From NCBI RefSeq assembly GCF_900141755.1, contig NZ_LT670844.1, forward strand, positions 1,426,001 to 1,490,000: 64,000 bases of DNA, written 5' to 3'. A model generated the notes under the pieces. The model saw only the letters and a list, made by a program, of their open reading frames with translations, searched no databases and was not told where the DNA came from. How positions within the stretch are numbered: position 1 is the first letter of the stretch; each line of letters begins with the position of its first letter. Position numbers and translations under genes: made by a program. This document shows, piece after piece, positions 60,057 to 64,000 of the stretch. This stretch comes from Bradyrhizobium lablabi (GTDB lineage Bacteria > Pseudomonadota > Alphaproteobacteria > Rhizobiales > Xanthobacteraceae).

Positions 60057-61042
60057 CCGCAAGCCCGCTGATCGAAATCGAGGGCTTGCGCGTGCTCTTC
60101 CATGGCGACAACGGCCGCATTATGCACGCGGTCGACCGCGTCGATCTCAGTGTCGCCAGGGGCGCGACGCTCGGCCTGGTCGGCGAATCCGGCTGCGGCA
60201 AGAGCGTCACGTCGTTGGCGATCATGGGTCTGCTCTCAAAGCATTCGGCCGAGGTCACCGGCTCGATCCGTTTCGATGGTTTCGATCTGCTTGATGTGCC
60301 CGACGAGACGCTGCGTGATCTGCGCGGCAACCGCCTGGCGATGATTTTTCAGGAGCCGATGACCTCCCTAAACCCGAGCTTTACCATCGGAGAGCAGATC
60401 ATCGAGACCATCCTGCGCCATCGCGGCGGCTCACGGGGCAACGCGCGCGAGCGCGCCATCGAACTGTTGCGCCGCGTCCATATCCCCTCGCCGGAGCGGC
60501 GCATCGACGAATATCCGCACAAGCTCTCCGGCGGCATGCGCCAGCGCGTCATGATCGCGATTGCGCTGGCCTGCGATCCGATGCTGCTGATCGCGGACGA
60601 ACCCACCACCGCGCTCGACGTCACCCTGCAGGCGCAAATCCTCGATTTGATGCGCGAATTAAAGGCCGCGAGTGGGGCTGCGATCATTCTGATCACCCAC
60701 GATCTCGGCGTGGTCGCGGAAGTCTGCGACGAGGTCGCGGTGATGTATGCCGGCGAGATCGTCGAGCGCGCACCGGTCGATGAGTTGTTCGCTTCGCCCC
60801 AACATCCCTACACCGTCGGCTTACTCGGCTCGATCCCGCGGCTCGACCGCCGCGCGTCGCATCTTGCCACCATCGAAGGCATGGTACCCAACATGGCGGC
60901 GCCCCCGTCCGGCTGCCGTTTTGCGGCACGCTGCCCGTTCGTCGGCGATATCTGCGTGGACACACCGCCGCCGATGGTGGCATTAAGCCCCTCGCACTGG
61001 TCGCGTTGCGTTAAGGCGCCGCTGGAGAAATTGGTGTCGTGA
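60053..61042 (+). CDS. Second peptide-type ABC transporter ATPase (DppD-like)
   Basis: 329 residues: Walker A GESGCGKS, signature [12 protein letters not shown], Walker [13 protein letters not shown], and the C-terminal cysteine motif [14 protein letters not shown]. It is a paralogue of the gene at 55461. Its ATG overlaps the DUF1028 stop (ATGA). Confidence 0.93.
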   Translation: MTASPLIEIEGLRVLFHGDNGRIMHAVDRVDLSVARGATLGLVGESGCGKSVTSLAIMGLLSKHSAEVTGSIRFDGFDLLDVPDETLRDLRGNRLAMIFQEPMTSLNPSFTIGEQIIETILRHRGGSRGNARERAIELLRRVHIPSPERRIDEYPHKLSGGMRQRVMIAIALACDPMLLIADEPTTALDVTLQAQILDLMRELKAASGAAIILITHDLGVVAEVCDEVAVMYAGEIVERAPVDELFASPQHPYTVGLLGSIPRLDRRASHLATIEGMVPNMAAPPSGCRFAARCPFVGDICVDTPPPMVALSPSHWSRCVKAPLEKLVS

Positions 61043-62151
61043 CTGCCCTCCTCGAAGTCGAAAACCTCAAAAAACATTTCGTCGCGGACCGTTCGGTGTT
61101 CGGGCGGCCGACGGCATACGTCAAAGCGGTCGATGGCGTCAGCTTCAGTGTCGAGGCCGGCAAGACGCTGGCGCTGGTCGGCGAATCCGGCTGCGGCAAA
61201 TCGACGGTGAGCCGATTGGTGCTGCGGTTGATCGAGCCGGATGCGGGCAGCATCCGCTTCGAGGGCCGCGACCTGCTCGCGCTGGATTCAAACGAACTGC
61301 GCGCGTTCCGGCGCGATGCGCAGATCATCTTCCAGGACCCCTATGCGTCGCTCAATCCGCGCATGACGGTGAGCCAGATCCTGACCGAGCCCTTAGCGCT
61401 GCATGATCTGGTGCCGGCGGCGCGCCGGCGCGAACGCGTCGAGCAATTGCTGCGCCTGGTCGGGCTCGAGCCGCGCTTTGCACGACGCTACCCGCACGAA
61501 TTTTCCGGCGGCCAGCGCCAGCGTATCGCGATTGCGCGCGCGCTCGCGGTCGAACCGAAACTCGTGATCTGCGACGAGCCGGTGTCGGCGCTGGATGTCT
61601 CGATCCGCTCGCAGATCCTCAATTTGCTGCGCGACCTGCAGGACCGGCTTGGACTTGCCTACATCTTCGTCTCGCATGATCTGGCTGTGGTAAAACACAT
61701 CGCCGACCGCGTCGCCGTGATGAATCTCGGCGCCATCGTCGAAACCGCGGATACGCAAGCGCTGTTCGCCTCGCCGCGTCACCCCTATAGCCGCGCGCTT
61801 CTGTCCGCGATCCCGGTGCCTAAACCGCGGGCAAAACGCAGCCGTATTGTGCTGCAGGGGGAGATGCCGAGCGCGCTCAATCCGCCGCCAGGCTGCCGCT
61901 TTCATACGCGCTGCCCCTATGTGATCGATCGCTGCCGCGCCGAACCGCCACAACTGCTCGACGATGCGGCAGGACATGCGACCGCGTGTCACCGCGCGGC
62001 GGAATTGCCGCCGCCCGACACCATCATTCCCAATGACGGCGCCTTCTCGCCGGCGTTGGAACGATTGGTGGCGGCTTTCAGCGGGCATGCGGAAGTAGCC
62101 GGCTCTTGCGGTGTTGATATAGTCGGGGCTGCGCCACCGGCGGTCGTATGA
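61039..62151 (+). CDS. Second peptide-type ABC transporter ATPase (DppF-like)
   Basis: 370 residues with Walker [10 protein letters not shown], signature [12 protein letters not shown], Walker [13 protein letters not shown] and [14 protein letters not shown]. The start is GTG at 61039, overlapping the previous stop (GTGA). A C-terminal extension of about 40 residues beyond the cysteine motif is unusual. It overlaps the next gene by 4 bp. Confidence 0.93.
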   Translation: MTALLEVENLKKHFVADRSVFGRPTAYVKAVDGVSFSVEAGKTLALVGESGCGKSTVSRLVLRLIEPDAGSIRFEGRDLLALDSNELRAFRRDAQIIFQDPYASLNPRMTVSQILTEPLALHDLVPAARRRERVEQLLRLVGLEPRFARRYPHEFSGGQRQRIAIARALAVEPKLVICDEPVSALDVSIRSQILNLLRDLQDRLGLAYIFVSHDLAVVKHIADRVAVMNLGAIVETADTQALFASPRHPYSRALLSAIPVPKPRAKRSRIVLQGEMPSALNPPPGCRFHTRCPYVIDRCRAEPPQLLDDAAGHATACHRAAELPPPDTIIPNDGAFSPALERLVAAFSGHAEVAGSCGVDIVGAAPPAVV

Positions 62152-63680
62152 AGGTAAGGATCAGTCTGATGAATAATTTGCGCTTGGCGCTTGTTGCGAT
62201 GACATTGCTGATATCGCCGGTCACGGGAGCGCACGCCGAGAGCACGCTGCGCATCGGGCTTGCCGAGGACCCGGACATTCTCGACCCGACGCTGGCGCGC
62301 ACCTATGTCGGCCGCATCGTGTTCGCAGCCTTCTGCGACAAGCTGTTCGACATCGACGAAAAGCTCAATATCGTGCCGCAGCTCGCGCTGTCGCATGAGA
62401 CTTCCGCCGACGGCAAGGAGGTCACGATCAAGCTGCGCTCCGGTGTGAAATTCCAGGACGGTGAGCCGTTCGACGCCGAGGCCGCGAAATTCTCGCTCGA
62501 GCGTCATCTGACGCTGCCGACCTCCTTCCGCAAACCCGAACTGGCCGCGCTCGACCATGTCGATGTCGTCGATCCCCTCACCATCAAGCTGGTATTGAAG
62601 ACGCCCTACTCGCCGCTGCTGGCCCAGCTTACCGACCGCTCCGGGATGATGGTCTCGCCCAAGGCGGCCAAGGAAGAAGGCGACAAGTTCGGGTTGCATC
62701 CGGTCTGCGCCGGCCCCTACAAATTCGTCGAGCGCCAGCAGCAGGACCGCATCGTATTCGAGAAATTCGCCGACTACTGGAACAAGGACAACATCTTCAT
62801 CGACCGCGTGGTGTTTCTTCCGATCGTCGATTCCACTGTAAGGCTCGCCAATCTGAAATCCGGCGGGCTCGACCTGATCGAGCGGCTGCTGGCGACCGAT
62901 ATCAAGGAGGTGCGCGCCGATCCGAAGCTCGTATTGTCGACCTCGCTGTCGCTGGGCTATGAGGGCATCACCGTCAATATCGGCAATGACAAGAACAAGG
63001 GGCCGCTCAGCCAGTCCGCCAAGGTGCGGCAGGCGCTCGATCTTGCGATCGACCGCGAGGCGGTCAATCAGGTGGTCTACAACGGCGAATTCGTGCCGGG
63101 CAACCAATGGGTCAATCCGGAACATCCGTATTACCAGAAGGCCTATCCGGTGCGTGCGCGGGATATCGAGAAGGCCAAGGCGCTGCTGAAGGAAGCCGGA
63201 GTAACCGCACCCGTCACCGTCGATCTCATGGTGGCAAAAAACGTCGAGCGCGAGACGGTAGCCCAGGTGATCCAGTCGATGGCGGCGGAAGCCGGCTTCG
63301 ACCTGAAGATCAGGGTCACCGAGCTCGCCACCGCGCTGAAAGCAGCCGAAGCCGGCGAATATCAGGCTTTTATTCTCGACTGGAGCGGGCGCATCGATCC
63401 CGACGGCAACTCCTATATTTTCCACAAGACCAAGGCGCCGCAGAACTACAGCGCCTATTCCAATGCTGACGTCGATAAGGCGCTCGAAGACGCCCGCCTC
63501 GTCACCGACCTGGCGCTGCGCAAGTCGATCTACGAAAAAATGACAAAGTCGGTCCTCGAGGACGAGCCGATCATCTATCTCTATCACCGCAAAAACCTGA
63601 TCGCGCACACGACCAGGCTCGAAGGCTACAAGCAGATGCCGGACGGATTGGTGCGCGTGGTCGGGCTGAAATTGAAGTGA
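62148..63680 (+). CDS. Second peptide-type ABC transporter substrate-binding protein
   Basis: 510 residues, solute-binding family 5. N-terminal signal ([18 protein letters not shown]) ends before [26 protein letters not shown] is the family motif. ATG 62148 overlaps the previous stop, in keeping with this operon; ATG 62169, which has AGGAT upstream, is an alternative that also gives a signal peptide. Its sequence differs clearly from the first binding protein, suggesting different specificity. A repeat-filled gap follows, then the start of a further gene. Confidence 0.92.
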   Translation: MKVRISLMNNLRLALVAMTLLISPVTGAHAESTLRIGLAEDPDILDPTLARTYVGRIVFAAFCDKLFDIDEKLNIVPQLALSHETSADGKEVTIKLRSGVKFQDGEPFDAEAAKFSLERHLTLPTSFRKPELAALDHVDVVDPLTIKLVLKTPYSPLLAQLTDRSGMMVSPKAAKEEGDKFGLHPVCAGPYKFVERQQQDRIVFEKFADYWNKDNIFIDRVVFLPIVDSTVRLANLKSGGLDLIERLLATDIKEVRADPKLVLSTSLSLGYEGITVNIGNDKNKGPLSQSAKVRQALDLAIDREAVNQVVYNGEFVPGNQWVNPEHPYYQKAYPVRARDIEKAKALLKEAGVTAPVTVDLMVAKNVERETVAQVIQSMAAEAGFDLKIRVTELATALKAAEAGEYQAFILDWSGRIDPDGNSYIFHKTKAPQNYSAYSNADVDKALEDARLVTDLALRKSIYEKMTKSVLEDEPIIYLYHRKNLIAHTTRLEGYKQMPDGLVRVVGLKLK

Positions 63681-63987
63681 GGATGATCGCGGTGAGTTAC
63701 CGCCTGGGGAGAGAGCCCCTCACCCCGACCCTCTCAGAGCGAGCTTCGCTCGTCTCGACCCCGCCAAGGGCGGGGAGAGGGGGCGGTAAGCGCGTGCCGA
63801 GGCGGCAAGCAAAGCTCTTTCTTAACCTCTCCCCGCTCTTTGCGGGGAGAGGTCGGAGGCGGCGCGTAGCGGCGCCTCCGGGTGAGGGGCATGGCACAGT
63901 GCCGTGGCGAATTCAGCGTTCGCGGATGGAAGAGCCCCTCACCCCAGCCCTCTCCCCGCGAAGAGCGGGGCGAGGGAGAAGAAACCC
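63681..63987. other. 307-bp gap after the second binding-protein gene
   Basis: No gene is seen. It is filled by a degenerate family E repeat block (63717-63982) that would place a hairpin between the binding-protein and the next gene, comparable to the terminator at 53388-53418 in the first transporter. Confidence 0.65.
63717..63982. repeat. Palindromic intergenic repeat block, family E
   Basis: Contains CCCCTCACCCCGACCCTCTC, CCTCTCCCCGCTCTTTGCGG and CCCCTCACCCCAGCCCTCTC, with inverted GGGGAGAGG and GGGTGAGGGG arms. It is a composite of two or more family E elements. Confidence 0.75.
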
Positions 63988-64000
63988 ATGCTGAACTTCC
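63988..64000 (+). CDS. Start of a further gene, probably an ABC permease, cut by the window edge
   Basis: ATG at 63988 reads MLNF and follows AGGGAGAAG with proper spacing. Only four codons are visible. By analogy with the first transporter, this should be a DppB-like permease, but nothing in the few codons proves it. Confidence 0.4.

Noticed and set aside
61989..63608. 539-residue minus-strand open frame
   Set aside because: Antisense to the second peptide-binding protein; no domain features and atypical composition.

Overview
The window is high-GC (about 63-65% by eye), gene-dense, and carries no rRNA, tRNA, transposase or CRISPR array. Gene content points to an alphaproteobacterium of the Bradyrhizobium/Rhodopseudomonas group (Nitrobacteraceae): a P450-BM3-like CYP102 fusion, a CxxHxxC ferredoxin beside a P450, a short two-subunit PHA synthase plus phasin, a paa operon headed by paaX, several ABC uptake systems, and many long palindromic intergenic repeats typical of these genomes. 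This assignment is inference; no marker gene is present.

Layout. 1-2706: truncated RND efflux pump and a methyl-accepting chemotaxis protein. 2862-6637: a complete four-carbon sugar-acid (threonate/erythronate) pathway: otnK, otnI and ltnD on the minus strand, otnC divergent. 6791-12378: a branched-chain-amino-acid-type ABC importer (livF, G, M, H and a binding protein) behind a DUF1445 gene, divergent from a LysR regulator with a perfect inverted-repeat operator. 13597-20465: M20 amidohydrolase, D-2-hydroxyacid dehydrogenase, tartrate dehydrogenase, an SDR lacking the usual catalytic residues, an alpha/beta hydrolase and an amidase. 20602-26280: TetR regulator divergent from ferredoxin, P450, MFS transporter, sulfite-oxidase-like protein and a hydrolase-OsmC fusion. 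26304-29258: YeeE-type sulfur transporter, quinone-reductase-like MDR, VOC protein and GIY-YIG protein. 29405-29705: a 151-bp tandem duplication. 29705-36409: paaX-A-B-C-D-E-I-K for aerobic phenylacetate degradation.

36586-42883: lipase-like hydrolase, DUF445 protein, phasin, and a coupled PhaE-like/PhaC/GNAT operon (polyester storage). 43042-50214: a co-directional lipid cluster: DUF6489 protein, lipase-like hydrolase, wax ester synthase/DGAT, epoxide hydrolase and the CYP102 fusion. 50325-64000: a D-amino-acid-dehydrogenase-like flavoprotein, divergent from two peptide-type ABC systems that flank a gamma-glutamyltransferase and a DUF1028 protein; the second system runs off the window.

Together the genes describe a versatile heterotroph that takes up and degrades sugar acids, amino-acid derivatives, aromatic acids and peptides, and stores carbon as PHA and probably neutral lipid. 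The most interesting uncharacterised units are the CYP102/epoxide hydrolase/WS-DGAT/hydrolase/DUF6489 cluster, the GGT-DUF1028 pair between two peptide importers, the mini PHA synthase operon, and the TetR-ferredoxin-P450 unit. At least five families of palindromic repeats fill gaps, two of them inside the paa operon.
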